Shown here: in pieces, positions 17,106 to 27,249 of the stretch | How the letters are laid out: every line of letters begins with the position of its first letter | Position numbering within the stretch: position 1 is the first letter of the stretch | From: Bacillus sp. KH172YL63 | GTDB taxonomy: Bacteria > Bacillota > Bacilli > Bacillales > Bacillaceae_B | Direction: 5' to 3' | NCBI RefSeq assembly: GCF_011398925.1 | Contig: NZ_AP022842.1 | Location: 3,403,501 to 3,467,500, forward strand | DNA: 64,000 bases | Notes under the pieces: generated by a model | The model's database searches: none | Told to the model about the DNA's origin: nothing | The model's input: only the letters and a program-made list of their open reading frames with translations | Translations under genes and position numbers: made by a program

Positions 17106-19472
17106 TTACCTTCTGCTGATTTCAATTCTTCCGACTGAACGGTCTTTACTTTGACCTGTCACTTTGATTTTCAGGCCATATTTAGGAACGTTACGACCGG
17201 CGTCTGGCATCTTCTCATTCAGGTAGCTTCTCTTATCGTAGAATTCAGGGTTTCTGCGGGTATCCCTGTCAACAAGCGTCAGACCCAATAACTCGCGGTA
17301 ATCTAGGAACATTTTCTTAGAGTTATCAAGACTGAATGCTGCATCATGGATTTGATAGCGTGTTGAAGCCATCGTATTGTCGCTCCACTTCAGCTCATGC
17401 TGATCGGCATCCACGACTCCGAGGAATCCTTCACCAGGATGGGCTCCCGTCCAGTTATCCCCGTATTTTTCATCTGCATACCAGATGATCAGACCCGGAT
17501 CATAGGTCATCAGGCTGTCTCCACGGCGGATGTTGGCCAATCCTTCATCCACTCCCTGATGGTTTCTCCATTCCAACAGGTAGTAGTGCTTGGAAGTATT
17601 GATTCCATCATTTTTAGTGAAGCCTTCGAGCGTCAGTTTCGGTTCACCTTCTGCACCATCCGTGAACACTGCTGCACCGTCTGCCGTGACGGTGATCTCG
17701 TCTACATAAAGACCCGGATTAACAGCAGCCCCGTCTGTCCAATAATTGATTTTCACTTGAACATTATTACCAGCGTACGCACTTAAATCAAACGACGCAT
17801 CCACCCATCCATCCGATTTACCGGTAATTCCGTGACCAGGATTTTGATCGTATGGGTTGGAATCTGTTGTCAGGTTCCCTTGGATACTTGTCCAATGTTC
17901 ACCGTCTTCGCTCACTTGAACAGAACCATAATCCCAGTCCAGTTCAATGTCGTACCATGCTTTGAATGTCAGTTCTGCAGTATCGACAGCAGTCAAATCT
18001 ACGTTCATGACTGCTGAATTGTCCAGATCATTTCCGCTTCCACTGAAGTACTCATATTTGCCGCTAAACGGTGTGTTCACCTGCGTTTCTTTATCAGGAA
18101 GATTGATCTTCAGGGCATCCGCATTTGTCCCTTTCGTGTTTGCTTGATCGAGATAAACGTCAATACCTCTTCTATTAATATCCTCTAGATTAACTTCCGC
18201 ATAATCCAGCCAATTCCCGCCATGCGCAGCCTGCAGGAATTCCTTAGACCATGCACTGAAACCGGTCGGCTCCGTGCCAGGCACTTTACCTGCCCAGCTT
18301 CCACTTGCCATGATCGACCAATAGGCGACTGCTTCTCCTTGGCCTGTATACTGTGTATCATATTCATCAGGCAACCCTAAATCATGACCGTATTCATGGG
18401 AGAACACGCCGGCTGCACCGTCAGCAGGCTGGACTGTATAATCGTAAGCAGCCATTTGACCGCCCCAATACGGTACGTCGGTTTCTGTACCCTCAACAGG
18501 GAAGACGCCACCAAGATTCCAACGGTGTGACCAGATTGCATCTTCACCGAGATTACCTCCCCCGGCTTCTTCCCCAACTGCTGAATGCACGACCATTAAG
18601 TGGTCGACCAGGCCATCCGGTTCACGGGTATTTCCGTCCCCGTCAAGATCATAGCGGTCTTCCTGATCATAATCAGACAAGTCTACATCAGGGTCATTTG
18701 CCGCTGCCTCAAGGGCTTCTTTAATAAGACCGCGTGCGTCCATATCATTGTCCCCTCTTGCAGGATCATTTCCTCCGTATGCTGCTGCAGGTTTGGAAGC
18801 CTCATACCAGCCGGCTACCTCTCCTTCGACAGAATATGCACCGTTTGTCTGCTGCTCATAAAATTGTTTCATCGAAATGAGGTTTTCACCGTTTGGACCG
18901 GTATATCCGTTCTCTCCGAATACCATGTCCTGATAATGCTCTTTCGTATAATCCTTGTAGTACATATCCGACTCTTCCTCAGTAATGGAATTATGAGGAT
19001 AATCCGGGAACTCCATGAGCAATACGAGGACTTTATCGGTTCTTACTTCTCCGTTGTACTCCTCTTCCTCAACAGGATCTAGGTTCCTTCTCTTTCCTTT
19101 GAACTTATGACCCCTCTTATGTTTTTGGATATCTTTTCTGATTTTCTCTTTTTCTTCCTTTAGTTCGCCGTCATCTTCCAGCTCTTTCAAGCCTTCTGAT
19201 TTCTCCTTCAAAAACTTTTGTACTGCTTTTTCAGCTTGTCCTGCGGAAGCATTTTTGGATAACTTACCACTCTTCTGTAACATTTCGATCAGCTTTTCTT
19301 CATTCGCGATCGCTAAGTCGAAAGGACCCTCTCCATGTGAATGAGTATTTTTCACCGTCGGCTTCGCTAACACATTTTCCGGTACTGTGGTCGAAGCCGC
19401 TGCAGGTACGGTGAACGCTCCCACGCTCAAAGCGGCTGCCATCGCCATCGATAACACTTTGCGAGATTTCAA
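17106..19472 (-). CDS. inhA: Immune inhibitor A-type secreted metalloprotease (M6 family)
   Basis: A 788-residue secreted protease. Residues 1-27 form a Sec signal peptide with an AAAS-type cleavage region. A charged, Lys/Glu-rich propeptide follows to about residue 135. The M6 catalytic domain has the zinc motif HEYGHDLGLPDEYD (HEXXH at 359-363), and C-terminal beta-rich and MAM-like regions follow (about 480-640). Relatives in B. cereus degrade host antimicrobial peptides and other proteins; here a nutritional or spore-associated role is equally possible. The start is TTG after AAGGGGGA. Single gene with its own terminator; no homologue is expected at this site in B. subtilis. Confidence 0.9.
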   Translation of the reverse strand: MKSRKVLSMAMAAALSVGAFTVPAAASTTVPENVLAKPTVKNTHSHGEGPFDLAIANEEKLIEMLQKSGKLSKNASAGQAEKAVQKFLKEKSEGLKELEDDGELKEEKEKIRKDIQKHKRGHKFKGKRRNLDPVEEEEYNGEVRTDKVLVLLMEFPDYPHNSITEEESDMYYKDYTKEHYQDMVFGENGYTGPNGENLISMKQFYEQQTNGAYSVEGEVAGWYEASKPAAAYGGNDPARGDNDMDARGLIKEALEAAANDPDVDLSDYDQEDRYDLDGDGNTREPDGLVDHLMVVHSAVGEEAGGGNLGEDAIWSHRWNLGGVFPVEGTETDVPYWGGQMAAYDYTVQPADGAAGVFSHEYGHDLGLPDEYDTQYTGQGEAVAYWSIMASGSWAGKVPGTEPTGFSAWSKEFLQAAHGGNWLDYAEVNLEDINRRGIDVYLDQANTKGTNADALKINLPDKETQVNTPFSGKYEYFSGSGNDLDNSAVMNVDLTAVDTAELTFKAWYDIELDWDYGSVQVSEDGEHWTSIQGNLTTDSNPYDQNPGHGITGKSDGWVDASFDLSAYAGNNVQVKINYWTDGAAVNPGLYVDEITVTADGAAVFTDGAEGEPKLTLEGFTKNDGINTSKHYYLLEWRNHQGVDEGLANIRRGDSLMTYDPGLIIWYADEKYGDNWTGAHPGEGFLGVVDADQHELKWSDNTMASTRYQIHDAAFSLDNSKKMFLDYRELLGLTLVDRDTRRNPEFYDKRSYLNEKMPDAGRNVPKYGLKIKVTGQSKDRSVGRIEISRR

Positions 19473-19528
19473 ACCTATTCCCCCTTAAATATGTACTAAT
19501 TTTCAACATTAGTTACAATATACTCCGG

Positions 19529-19554
19529 TATTCAGAAAAGTAAATATATTCAGA
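19529..19554. repeat. Paired TATTCAGA repeats upstream of inhA
   Basis: TATTCAGA occurs at 19529-19536 and 19547-19554, 18 bp apart, in the A/T-rich promoter region of the protease gene. This could be a regulator site; no known consensus is recognised. Confidence 0.35.
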
Positions 19555-19708
19555 TATCAATTGAATATAAAGACTTACAAATTTCTCTGAAATTAGATAT
19601 TTAGGAGGGTTTTTCGATGAATTCCGACTGGGTCTTTCATCACTAACTTCCTGATTTCGTGGTTGAAAAATGTATAAAAATGGTACTTACTCTGTTTATA
19701 AATGCTAC

Positions 19709-19759
19709 AAAAAGAGGGACGGACCTCGAAAATTATTTCGAAGGTCCGTCCCTCTTTTG
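19709..19759. terminator. Terminator, GGGACGGACCT stem (copy 3), after ytpB
   Basis: Arms AAAGAGGGACGGACCT and AGGTCCGTCCCTCTTT with an inner TCGAAA/TTTCGA extension lie just past the ytpB stop; T-run on the plus strand and T-rich on the minus strand. Confidence 0.8.
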
Positions 19760-19768
19760 TACGTTTAT

Positions 19769-20851
19769 TTAGGATGTTTTTTTGCGGTTTCTCCATTTTC
19801 GGTATATTTTCCCGTTCAGGAAGAAGAATCTGGTGATCCAGCCGGCTTCTCCGATGAATTGTTTGGAGAAGGATTGTACTTTGGGCTGGGTGGTGGCTTT
19901 ATTGTCGGACAGGTAGACGCCTATGAGCCCTTTGTTGATGAGGCGGTGAAAGTGGGCATGGGGAAGCTGATGGGTATGCTCGTCCGCTTTATGAAGAAAA
20001 TGAAGGAGCCGTTCTTTCAGGTGCTCATCATTTTCATAGTAAAAGCAGAAGTTCAAATCCCCTTCCTCATGATCCTCATCCTGATCGATGAAATAATCAA
20101 GCAGGATATGAAGTCCTTGAATATACGGGAAATAGCCCTGTTTGATCTTCTCCGTATACGAAGGCTGAAAGTCGTTCCTTGATGCATAAGACACTAAGCA
20201 GAAGATGCCGAGTGTGGAACCTGAACAGGCGGAGAACTCGTACCAGTCCATGTCGGGAAGGTTCTTCCGGTGGGTTTCAAACCAGCTTTTCAGCCTTCCC
20301 ACCCTTTCTTCTTTGATCACATGCTTATGTATCTGCAAGTCGCAGTAGTATTCGCATAGCTGAAGCAGGTCGGGCCGTATGCTGTCGTAGTGCTCCAATG
20401 ATCCCAGGACGGATTGACAGGTGAGCACCAGGTCTTTCAGGTAACCTCCGTCATCCTGGTCTGTCCTTAATGCATAGTAATTGACCGGCACAGCGCCTAC
20501 TGTCAGGGCGTCTTTCATCGATTGATGAAGGAGGGCGAAATCATCCGGATCGAGTGATACACTGCGATCGCATAAATTATCAAGATAATCACTGATTGTC
20601 TGATAAGCGACGATGAAACGGATCGTGTCTGCTTTTTTACCGAGTGAAAGCAGAGAAAGGATCGACCCTCCTTCACAATGGAACGTCTTATGCTCGATAC
20701 TCGCAAGTGCCTGATGTCTCAGCTCTTCATTCGGAATGGCTTCCGCTTTTTGCTTCCAGGCATCTAGCTCCCTGTGCACAATCGGAAAAACCGTACGGTA
20801 TATCTTTGTCATCAAGGAAAAGGGATCATTCGGAATCGCCAATACGTCCAC
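19769..20851 (-). CDS. ytpB: Tetraprenyl-beta-curcumene synthase (YtpB)
   Basis: A protein of about 357-360 residues of the DUF2600/YtpB family, an unusual class of all-alpha terpene cyclase that converts all-E-tetraprenyl (C35) diphosphate to tetraprenyl-beta-curcumene, precursor of sesquarterpenes found in Bacillus spores. The aspartate-rich segment ISDYLDNLCDRS is the characteristic metal/diphosphate motif. The first in-frame start is GTG at 20851 next to AGAGGTGG; a TTG at 20842 has better spacing and may be the true start. It begins 5 bp after the ytpA stop, so the two form an operon. Confidence 0.88.
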   Translation of the reverse strand: MDVLAIPNDPFSLMTKIYRTVFPIVHRELDAWKQKAEAIPNEELRHQALASIEHKTFHCEGGSILSLLSLGKKADTIRFIVAYQTISDYLDNLCDRSVSLDPDDFALLHQSMKDALTVGAVPVNYYALRTDQDDGGYLKDLVLTCQSVLGSLEHYDSIRPDLLQLCEYYCDLQIHKHVIKEERVGRLKSWFETHRKNLPDMDWYEFSACSGSTLGIFCLVSYASRNDFQPSYTEKIKQGYFPYIQGLHILLDYFIDQDEDHEEGDLNFCFYYENDEHLKERLLHFLHKADEHTHQLPHAHFHRLINKGLIGVYLSDNKATTQPKVQSFSKQFIGEAGWITRFFFLNGKIYRKWRNRKKTS

Positions 20852-20856
20852 CTCTT

Positions 20857-21660
20857 TTACAAAATATAACCCAGCGCCTTCAGCCGGCTTTCTATGAATG
20901 TTTTAGAGTACTCAAAGATTTCTTCTCTTTCCGGTTCATTATAAATTTCATGATAGCATTTTGGCCATTCTTTGTAATGCATTTCGGATAAAGAAAGTTC
21001 ATTGAACCATTTCTTCACCGCTTTTTTATCAACGATCTTATCATCCCCGGCCTGTAGGACAAGAAGGGGTACGTCGGGCATTTTTTCAAGGTTCATAAAC
21101 GCCAGTTTTATCGCTTGGGAGAGTTCCCTGTACCAGCGGACTGACACCTTGGTGATGTAGAGCGAATCATTGCTGTCGATTTCACGTACGTCAGCGTTTC
21201 TTGTCGCCATATCAATCGTAAGTCCCGATGGAAATTTCACCATGGGTGCGATTTTATTAAGTCCGTGGGACAAAAGCTCAATTGGTTTGCTCGGTTTCGT
21301 GACAAGTCCGAGACACGGGGAAGACAGGACAACACCTGCCAGGTTCACATGGGATTCCTGCAGCATCCTGACGGCGATGAGCCCCCCCATGCTGTGACCG
21401 ATCATAAACACTGGCAGATCGAATTGATAGGCTGCCTGCACCCAGTCCTTCACTTCTATAATATAGTCATCAAAGGCATCGATATGTCCCCTCTGACTGC
21501 GGGATGTCATCCCCTGACCGGGAAGATCCCCCATGATGACGTGAAATCCTGCTGAACGCCACATTTCAATGAGCCAGCCGTACCGGCCATGATGTTCCAT
21601 TGCTCCATGAATGATGACGATGACTGCCTTTGCCTCTTGATCTGATTCCCATTTCCACAT
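20857..21660 (-). CDS. ytpA: Monoacylglycerol lipase / lysophospholipase YtpA
   Basis: A 267-residue alpha/beta hydrolase with the nucleophile elbow GHSMGG, an N-terminal HGAMEHHGRYG oxyanion region and an active-site Asp (AGDDKIVD) and His (YHEIYNE) near the C-terminus. B. subtilis YtpA is reported to act as a lysophospholipase needed for the phospholipid antibiotic bacilysocin. The start MWKWESDQ at 21660 follows AAAGGAGGA; the longer open frame runs antisense through ytoA and is not used. First gene of a ytpA-ytpB operon. Confidence 0.87.
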   Translation of the reverse strand: MWKWESDQEAKAVIVIIHGAMEHHGRYGWLIEMWRSAGFHVIMGDLPGQGMTSRSQRGHIDAFDDYIIEVKDWVQAAYQFDLPVFMIGHSMGGLIAVRMLQESHVNLAGVVLSSPCLGLVTKPSKPIELLSHGLNKIAPMVKFPSGLTIDMATRNADVREIDSNDSLYITKVSVRWYRELSQAIKLAFMNLEKMPDVPLLVLQAGDDKIVDKKAVKKWFNELSLSEMHYKEWPKCYHEIYNEPEREEIFEYSKTFIESRLKALGYIL

Positions 21661-21744
21661 GGCAAATCCTCCTTTGTAGTTCTCTATATGATTGAATTCT
21701 GCTACCATTATTATAATAAATAATATTGAAAGGGGTAGTGAAAA

Positions 21745-22260
21745 ATGCTTTATCCATACTATGATAAAAAACCGGTCATCGCTGAGTCTGCCTATATCGC
21801 CGATCACGTGACCATTACCGGTGATGTGGAAATCGGTGAAGAGTCCAGTATTTGGTTCAACACTGTGATCAGGGGGGATGTCGCTCCGACTAAAATCGGC
21901 AATAAGGTGAATATCCAGGATAACTCGGTCCTTCATCAGAGCCCAAACAACCCTCTCATCCTTGAAGATCAAGTGACGGTTGGCCATGGCGTGATCCTAC
22001 ATAGCTGCAAGATCCGGAAAAAGGCTTTGATCGGTATGGGATCGATCATTCTCGATAACGCCGAAATCGGTGAAGGAGCTTTCATCGGGGCCGGAAGCCT
22101 TGTCCCTCAAGGGAAAGTCATCCCGCCCAACACGCTCGCCTTCGGTCGCCCGGCCAAAGTCGTAAGGGAGCTGAATGAGCATGATATAAGTGAAATGACG
22201 CGCATTTCACGGGAGTATGCGGAAAAAGGGCAATATTATAAGAACATCGAACCGATTTAA
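21745..22260 (+). CDS. ytoA: Gamma-carbonic anhydrase-like hexapeptide protein YtoA
   Basis: A 171-residue left-handed beta-helix protein built of hexapeptide repeats (ITGDVEIGEESSIWFNTVIRGD at 27-48, interrupted here only for description). The His residues of DNSVLHQSPN, VGHGVILHSC match metal ligands of gamma-class carbonic anhydrases. Catalytic activity is not certain for this subgroup. GAAAGGGG precedes the ATG. Divergent from ytpA, convergent with metK. Confidence 0.8.
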   Translation: MLYPYYDKKPVIAESAYIADHVTITGDVEIGEESSIWFNTVIRGDVAPTKIGNKVNIQDNSVLHQSPNNPLILEDQVTVGHGVILHSCKIRKKALIGMGSIILDNAEIGEGAFIGAGSLVPQGKVIPPNTLAFGRPAKVVRELNEHDISEMTRISREYAEKGQYYKNIEPI

Positions 22261-22347
22261 CTTCCTATACTTGGGATACCCTTTCCTTCATGGAATTACT
22301 CATGGAATATTTACAAAGAAGAAGGTTCCTTTTTTCATCCCAACATC

Positions 22348-22383
22348 AAAAAGACCAACACCAGAAAAGTGTTGGTCTTTTTT
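22348..22383. terminator. Bidirectional terminator between ytoA and metK
   Basis: Arms AAAGACCAACAC and GTGTTGGTCTTT with T-runs on both sides. Confidence 0.88.
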
Positions 22384-22390
22384 GTCTTCT

Positions 22391-23593
22391 CTATTCGCCT
22401 AACGCTGCTGCTTTTAACGCTTCAGCTTTGTTTGTACGCTCCCAAGGAAGATCGATGTCGTTACGGCCAAAGTGTCCGTAAGCAGCTGTCTGCTTGTAGA
22501 TCGGACGACGAAGGTCTAACATTCTGATGATTCCTGCAGGACGAAGGTCAAAGTTGTTGCTGACAACGTCGATCAGGACGTCTTCAGATACTTTTCCTGT
22601 TCCAAACGTATCAACTGAAATCGATACTGGTTTAGCAACACCGATTGCATACGCAAGTTGAACTTCACATTTGTCGGCAAGTCCCGCTGCTACGATGTTC
22701 TTTGCAACATAACGTGCTGCATACGCTGCTGAACGGTCAACTTTCGTAGCATCCTTACCGGAGAATGCACCGCCACCGTGACGGGCATATCCGCCGTAAG
22801 TGTCAACGATGATCTTACGGCCAGTCAATCCTGCATCACCTTGTGGTCCACCGATAACGAAGCGGCCAGTCGGGTTGATGAAGTATTTTGTATTTTCGTC
22901 GATCAATTCGCCAGGTACAACCGGATCGATAACATATTCTTTCAGGTTACGCTGAATTTGCTCAAGCGTCACTTCCGGGTGATGCTGAGTAGAGATAACG
23001 ATCGTGTCGATGCGGACCGGTTTATCGTTTTCATCATATTCAACTGTTACTTGTGTTTTTCCATCTGGACGAAGGTAAGGAAGGATTTCTTCTTTACGCA
23101 CTTCTGTCAGACGACGGGAAATTTTGTGTGCAAGGGAAATCGGAAGAGGCATAAGCTCTTTCGTTTCGTTACAAGCGAATCCAAACATCAATCCTTGGTC
23201 ACCTGCACCGATTGCATCGATTTCTTCTTCAGACATTTGACCTTCACGTGCTTCAAGTGCCTGGTCAACACCTTGAGCGATATCTGCAGATTGCTCATCG
23301 ATTGATGTCAGCACTGCACATGTTTCAGCATCAAAGCCATATTTCGCACGTGTATAGCCGATTTCACGGATTGTTTCACGAACGATTTTTGGAATATCGA
23401 CATACGTGTTAGTAGTGATTTCACCAGCAACAAGCACAAGACCCGTTGTAACGGATGTTTCACATGCCACACGGGCATTCGGATCATTTGTAAGAATTGC
23501 ATCAAGAATTGAATCAGAAATTTGGTCACAAATTTTATCTGGATGTCCTTCGGTTACGGACTCAGATGTAAACAGACGACGTTTAGTTGACAT
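22391..23593 (-). CDS. metK: S-adenosylmethionine synthetase
   Basis: A 400-residue MetK that forms SAM from methionine and ATP in the cytosol. Conserved motifs include [13 protein letters not shown] (N-terminal ATP site), [10 protein letters not shown] and [16 protein letters not shown]. The ATG at 23593 follows AAGGAGG. Expression is controlled by the SAM riboswitch that starts about 150 bp upstream. Confidence 0.97.
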   Translation of the reverse strand: MSTKRRLFTSESVTEGHPDKICDQISDSILDAILTNDPNARVACETSVTTGLVLVAGEITTNTYVDIPKIVRETIREIGYTRAKYGFDAETCAVLTSIDEQSADIAQGVDQALEAREGQMSEEEIDAIGAGDQGLMFGFACNETKELMPLPISLAHKISRRLTEVRKEEILPYLRPDGKTQVTVEYDENDKPVRIDTIVISTQHHPEVTLEQIQRNLKEYVIDPVVPGELIDENTKYFINPTGRFVIGGPQGDAGLTGRKIIVDTYGGYARHGGGAFSGKDATKVDRSAAYAARYVAKNIVAAGLADKCEVQLAYAIGVAKPVSISVDTFGTGKVSEDVLIDVVSNNFDLRPAGIIRMLDLRRPIYKQTAAYGHFGRNDIDLPWERTNKAEALKAAALGE

Positions 23594-23740
23594 CAAGGTT
23601 CCTCCTTAAGCGTAGTTGTCAGATATCCATCCGACAAAACATTAAACAGATACGGTACTCATTCCCTAAGTAGTATGAAGTAAACACGTTTTTTTTATAA
23701 AAAAATCGTGGTTTATGTGCGTTTGGTCCACTATAAACAG

Positions 23741-23962
23741 AAAAAAACCTTCCCCATTCAGCATCAGAGGAAAGGTTTCAGATCATAGCCGCGCCTTTTC
23801 TCTCTTATCGTTCAAGGTTCTTTAACCTTGCCTCAGTTTAGCACCTTCGCTTAATCAGATCTGTTTCAAACAGAAAAGATCCATTTACTATTTAGCAGGT
23901 TGCTGGGTTTCATAGGGTCTGCTCCCTCCACCAGCTCAGGATAAGAGTATCCGTTCAAGGAA
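23741..23962 (-). promoter_or_regulatory. SAM-I (S-box) riboswitch upstream of metK
   Basis: The minus strand shows the S-box core: CTTATCCTGAGCTGGTGGAG, GACCCTATGAAACCCAGCAACC, the AAGGTGCTAA element, and closing P1 GATAAGAG. A terminator hairpin AAACCTTTCC...GGAAGGTTT with a T-run follows (23741-23780). SAM binding should cause premature termination of metK. Confidence 0.95.
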
Positions 23963-24202
23963 CAATGATAACGGTTAGGACAAAGGGTGTCAACTTTTTT
24001 TCCGCTGACAGGTTTAACCAAGCTTCAGCCTATTTTGCATCGCTTCAAATACGAGTGAAACACCCTATTTCCACCTTGAGGCTAAACATTCGGACGAACT
24101 CTACATATATATAAGAAGAAACCCCGTTTGCCCGTATGAAAAATGTGACAAATTGGAAACACCATATAAAATTACTCAAATAGTATAGACTAATGATCCA
24201 AT

Positions 24203-24213
24203 TGTGTTATACT
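24203..24213 (+). promoter_or_regulatory. pckA promoter -10 region with CcpN-like operator
   Basis: TGTGTTATACT matches the CcpN consensus TRTGHYATAYW at every position and contains the -10 hexamer TATACT, with TAGACT 17 nt upstream as a -35. In B. subtilis CcpN represses pckA and gapB under glycolytic conditions. Confidence 0.65.
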
Positions 24214-24264
24214 ATTTTTGTGAAGAAAGCGAGATCATTAAATTTATATAAAGGAAGGGTTCGA

Positions 24265-25854
24265 ATGAATTCAGTGAGCATGTCTAATGAATTAATGGAA
24301 TTACTTAACGGTCAAAATATTCAGGAACAATTATCTGTTTCTCAACTAGTTGAAAAAGTCCTTCAGCGAAATGAAGGCGTTTTAACATCATCAGGGGCAG
24401 TCAGAGCAGAAACTGGTAAATACACAGGACGCTCTCCTAAGGATAAATTCATTGTAGAAGAACCATCCACCAAGGATAAGATTGAGTGGGGTTCAGTCAA
24501 TCAACCGATCTCCCCGGAATCCTTCGATAAATTATATACGAAAGTCATTGAATACTTAAAGGAAAAAGAAGAAGTCTTCTCTTTCAAAGGGTTTGCAGGA
24601 GCAGATCCGAAACATAGATTACCAATCCAGGTGATCAACGAACTCGCCTGGCATAACCTTTTTGCCCACCAACTCTTCATCCGCCCGACTGAAGACGAGC
24701 TGAAGGATCACCTCTCTGAATTCACTGTCGTGTCGGCACCGAATTTCAAAGCAGATCCTGCTGTGGACGGTACACATTCGGAAACTTTCATCATTGTATC
24801 ATTTGAAAGAAGAATCGTGTTGATCGGTGGAACGGAATATGCTGGAGAGATGAAGAAATCGATCTTCTCTGTCATGAACTATGTGCTTCCTGAATCCGAC
24901 ATCCTTTCCATGCACTGCTCATCGAACGTTGGCCGCGAAGGTGATGTGGCTCTGTTCTTCGGCCTGTCAGGCACAGGAAAAACGACCCTTTCTGCTGATT
25001 CAAACCGCCGTTTAATCGGGGACGATGAACACGGCTGGTCACCGAATGGCGTCTTCAACATTGAAGGCGGTTGCTACGCAAAATGCATCGGGCTCACCCG
25101 TGAAAAAGAGCCGCAGATCTTTGATGCGATCCGTTTCGGTTCGGTGCTTGAAAACGTCGTGCTTGACGACCATTCACGCATAGCTGATTACGAAGATAAT
25201 TCCCTGACTGAAAACACACGTGCTGCGTACCCCCTTCAAGCGATGGAAAATATCGTGGAACCAAGTATCGCAGGACACCCTAATACAATCGTCTTCCTGA
25301 CTGCGGATGCTTTCGGCGTACTGCCTCCGATCAGCAAGCTGACGAAAGAACAGGCGATGTACCACTTCCTGAGCGGATATACATCAAAGCTGGCAGGTAC
25401 GGAACGTGGCATCACTTCGCCGCAAGCAACGTTCTCGACATGCTTCGGATCTCCATTCCTGCCGCTTCCGGCAACGCGCTATGCAGAGATGCTCGGCAAA
25501 AAGATCGATGAGCATAATGCCCAGGTCTTCCTTGTGAACACAGGATGGACCGGCGGTGAGTACGGAGTCGGTAACCGTATGAAATTACCATACACCCGTG
25601 CCATGATCCAAGCTGCCCTTGAAGGAGAATTGACAAATGTAGAAACGGTGAAAGATGACATCTTCGGCTTAAATATCCCTGTCCACGTCCCTGGGGTTCC
25701 TGATGAAGTCCTTCAACCGAAGAAAACATGGTCAAATGAAACCGCCTATGAAACAAAAGCGAGAGAACTTGCTCACAAATTCAACGAGAATTTTAAAAAA
25801 TTCTCCAACGTCCCTTCAGACATCCAGCAACAAGGCGGACCATCCGTAAAATAA
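24265..25854 (+). CDS. pckA: Phosphoenolpyruvate carboxykinase (ATP)
   Basis: A 529-residue ATP-type PEP carboxykinase that makes phosphoenolpyruvate from oxaloacetate, the first committed step of gluconeogenesis. The kinase-1a motif GLSGTGKT is at 233-240, preceded by the substrate/metal region, and followed by [10 protein letters not shown] and [15 protein letters not shown]. The ATG at 24265 follows AAGGAAGG; codons upstream in the same frame lie over the promoter. Likely repressed on glucose through the CcpN-like site. Confidence 0.96.
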   Translation: MNSVSMSNELMELLNGQNIQEQLSVSQLVEKVLQRNEGVLTSSGAVRAETGKYTGRSPKDKFIVEEPSTKDKIEWGSVNQPISPESFDKLYTKVIEYLKEKEEVFSFKGFAGADPKHRLPIQVINELAWHNLFAHQLFIRPTEDELKDHLSEFTVVSAPNFKADPAVDGTHSETFIIVSFERRIVLIGGTEYAGEMKKSIFSVMNYVLPESDILSMHCSSNVGREGDVALFFGLSGTGKTTLSADSNRRLIGDDEHGWSPNGVFNIEGGCYAKCIGLTREKEPQIFDAIRFGSVLENVVLDDHSRIADYEDNSLTENTRAAYPLQAMENIVEPSIAGHPNTIVFLTADAFGVLPPISKLTKEQAMYHFLSGYTSKLAGTERGITSPQATFSTCFGSPFLPLPATRYAEMLGKKIDEHNAQVFLVNTGWTGGEYGVGNRMKLPYTRAMIQAALEGELTNVETVKDDIFGLNIPVHVPGVPDEVLQPKKTWSNETAYETKARELAHKFNENFKKFSNVPSDIQQQGGPSVK

Positions 25855-25864
25855 TGAACAAACT

Positions 25865-25902
25865 GAAAGGTCCGTCCCTCATTCACGAGGGACGGACCTT
25901 CT
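25865..25902. terminator. Terminator, GGGACGGACCT stem (copy 4), after pckA
   Basis: Arms AAGGTCCGTCCCTC and GAGGGACGGACCTT around a 6-nt loop lie between convergent pckA and the small membrane protein gene. Confidence 0.8.
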
Positions 25903-25912
25903 TCATGTACCG

Positions 25913-26062
25913 CTACAAACCTTTCTTTCGGCCGGTGATGCGGTTAAATAAAAATACGACAACGGCGATGATCAGTAAGATATGGATGATAGCTCCGCCG
26001 ATTTTGAATATTAATCCAAGTAACCATAGAACCAGTAAAATACCAATGATGGTCCAAAGCAT
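25913..26062 (-). CDS. Lmo0937-family small membrane protein
   Basis: A 49-residue protein, MLWTIIGILLVLWLLGLIFK at the N-terminus, with two hydrophobic helices and a basic tail ending GRKKGL. This fits the lmo0937/DUF5670 family of very short membrane proteins of unknown role. GGAGGAAAAG precedes the ATG. It is convergent with pckA. Confidence 0.75.
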   Translation of the reverse strand: MLWTIIGILLVLWLLGLIFKIGGAIIHILLIIAVVVFLFNRITGRKKGL

Positions 26063-26145
26063 GTCTTTTCCTCCTTACAACTGTTATTGCTCCTAAGATT
26101 CCCTATTTTGCTGATTTTAAAACTTGGCTGTGATTGGTTTTAAGA

Positions 26146-26380
26146 AAAAGGCTGTTTTTGCAAAGATGGTTGCTATTATTAGACGTTAATGTGAGCATTT
26201 TCGGAAATCTGAGACTTTGGAGTAATAAAATTGCCATAACGATGAATCAAGAGTAGTGTACCTGAATGACGTTTATCACTACTATTCAGATGATGAATAA
26301 GCAGTTTATTTATCCAATGAATTTTTTGTTTTTATCTTCGATGGTTGATCCTCGCTGCAGATGCGACTTCCTCAATCTCC
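26146..26380 (-). repeat. MITE-like element, copy 2 (truncated, minus orientation)
   Basis: Read on the minus strand, CATCTGCAGCGAGGATCAAC-type right-core sequence is followed by CATCGAAGATAAAAA, a variable A/T-rich segment, then AATAGCAACCATCTTTGCAAA as the right end. The left half and most of the core hairpin are missing. It fills most of the gene-free stretch 26063-26453. Confidence 0.6.
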
Positions 26381-26453
26381 TACTAAAATACTTCTTTACT
26401 AAATATTACTAATTTTGTTATAATATTGATTAAAATTCACAGGGGGAATAAAG

Positions 26454-27248
26454 ATGATCAGACAGCTGACAGAGAAGGATCATGAGCTATGCCAACGTCT
26501 CATTCATCAGCAGCCGGCGGAGAATTTGTTCATCATCGGTGACATCGAGGCATTCGGTTATGAGCAGGACTTCCAAAAAATCTGGGGAGACTTCGACGAC
26601 GAAGAAAATTTGAGGGGCGTACTGCTTAAGTACCGGGAAAATTTCATCCCTTTCGCTGTTGGGGAATTCGATGCGGAAGGCTTCGCTTCCATCATTAACG
26701 GAACCGAAGACTATGGCATCATGTCTGGACTAAAACGGGTTGTATCAGAGGTGGAACCGTTCTTGACACGGTCGATAAAATCAAAGCGGCATATGCACTA
26801 TGCCAAATGTGACAGTACTTCGATGATGTCCCATTCTCCACTGCCTCATGTGAAGGAAGCGGACCTCACGGATATTCCCAGGCTCGTGGCACTCCTCAAT
26901 AGCATCCCTGAATTCAGCGGCGGCGATTTCACCGTTGAAAAAAGAAAGCACAGCATGGAAGCCGGCGTGTCCAGAAGCTATTATGTGGAGAAAGACGGAA
27001 TGTTTGTATCTTCTGCTTCCACTACTGCTGAAAACAGCCTGTCTGCCATGATCGTCGCCGTGTGCACCCATCCCGAATACAAGAAACAGGGCTATGCGAC
27101 TGACTGTATGACGAAGCTTTGCCGTGACGTGTTAGAAGAAGGAAAAGAGCTCTGTTTGTTTTATGATAATCCTGAAGCAGGGAAGATCTATAAGCGGATC
27201 GGCTTTAAGGATATCGGTTATTGGTCCCTATATAAATTTCATCAATAG
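26454..27248 (+). CDS. GNAT family N-acetyltransferase
   Basis: A 264-residue protein with a C-terminal GNAT domain: the acetyl-CoA loop region VAVCTHPEYKKQGYATDCM and the YDNPEAGKIYKRIGFKDIG tail are typical. The N-terminal half is a second, diverged GNAT-like or adaptor domain. The acyl acceptor is unknown. GGGGGAA precedes the ATG; a terminator follows, so it stands alone. Confidence 0.82.
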   Translation: MIRQLTEKDHELCQRLIHQQPAENLFIIGDIEAFGYEQDFQKIWGDFDDEENLRGVLLKYRENFIPFAVGEFDAEGFASIINGTEDYGIMSGLKRVVSEVEPFLTRSIKSKRHMHYAKCDSTSMMSHSPLPHVKEADLTDIPRLVALLNSIPEFSGGDFTVEKRKHSMEAGVSRSYYVEKDGMFVSSASTTAENSLSAMIVAVCTHPEYKKQGYATDCMTKLCRDVLEEGKELCLFYDNPEAGKIYKRIGFKDIGYWSLYKFHQ

Positions 27249-27249
27249 A

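Noticed and set aside
21661..21987. N-terminal extension of ytpA
   Set aside because: It is antisense to ytoA and lacks a ribosome site; MWKWESDQ at 21660 has AAAGGAGGA.
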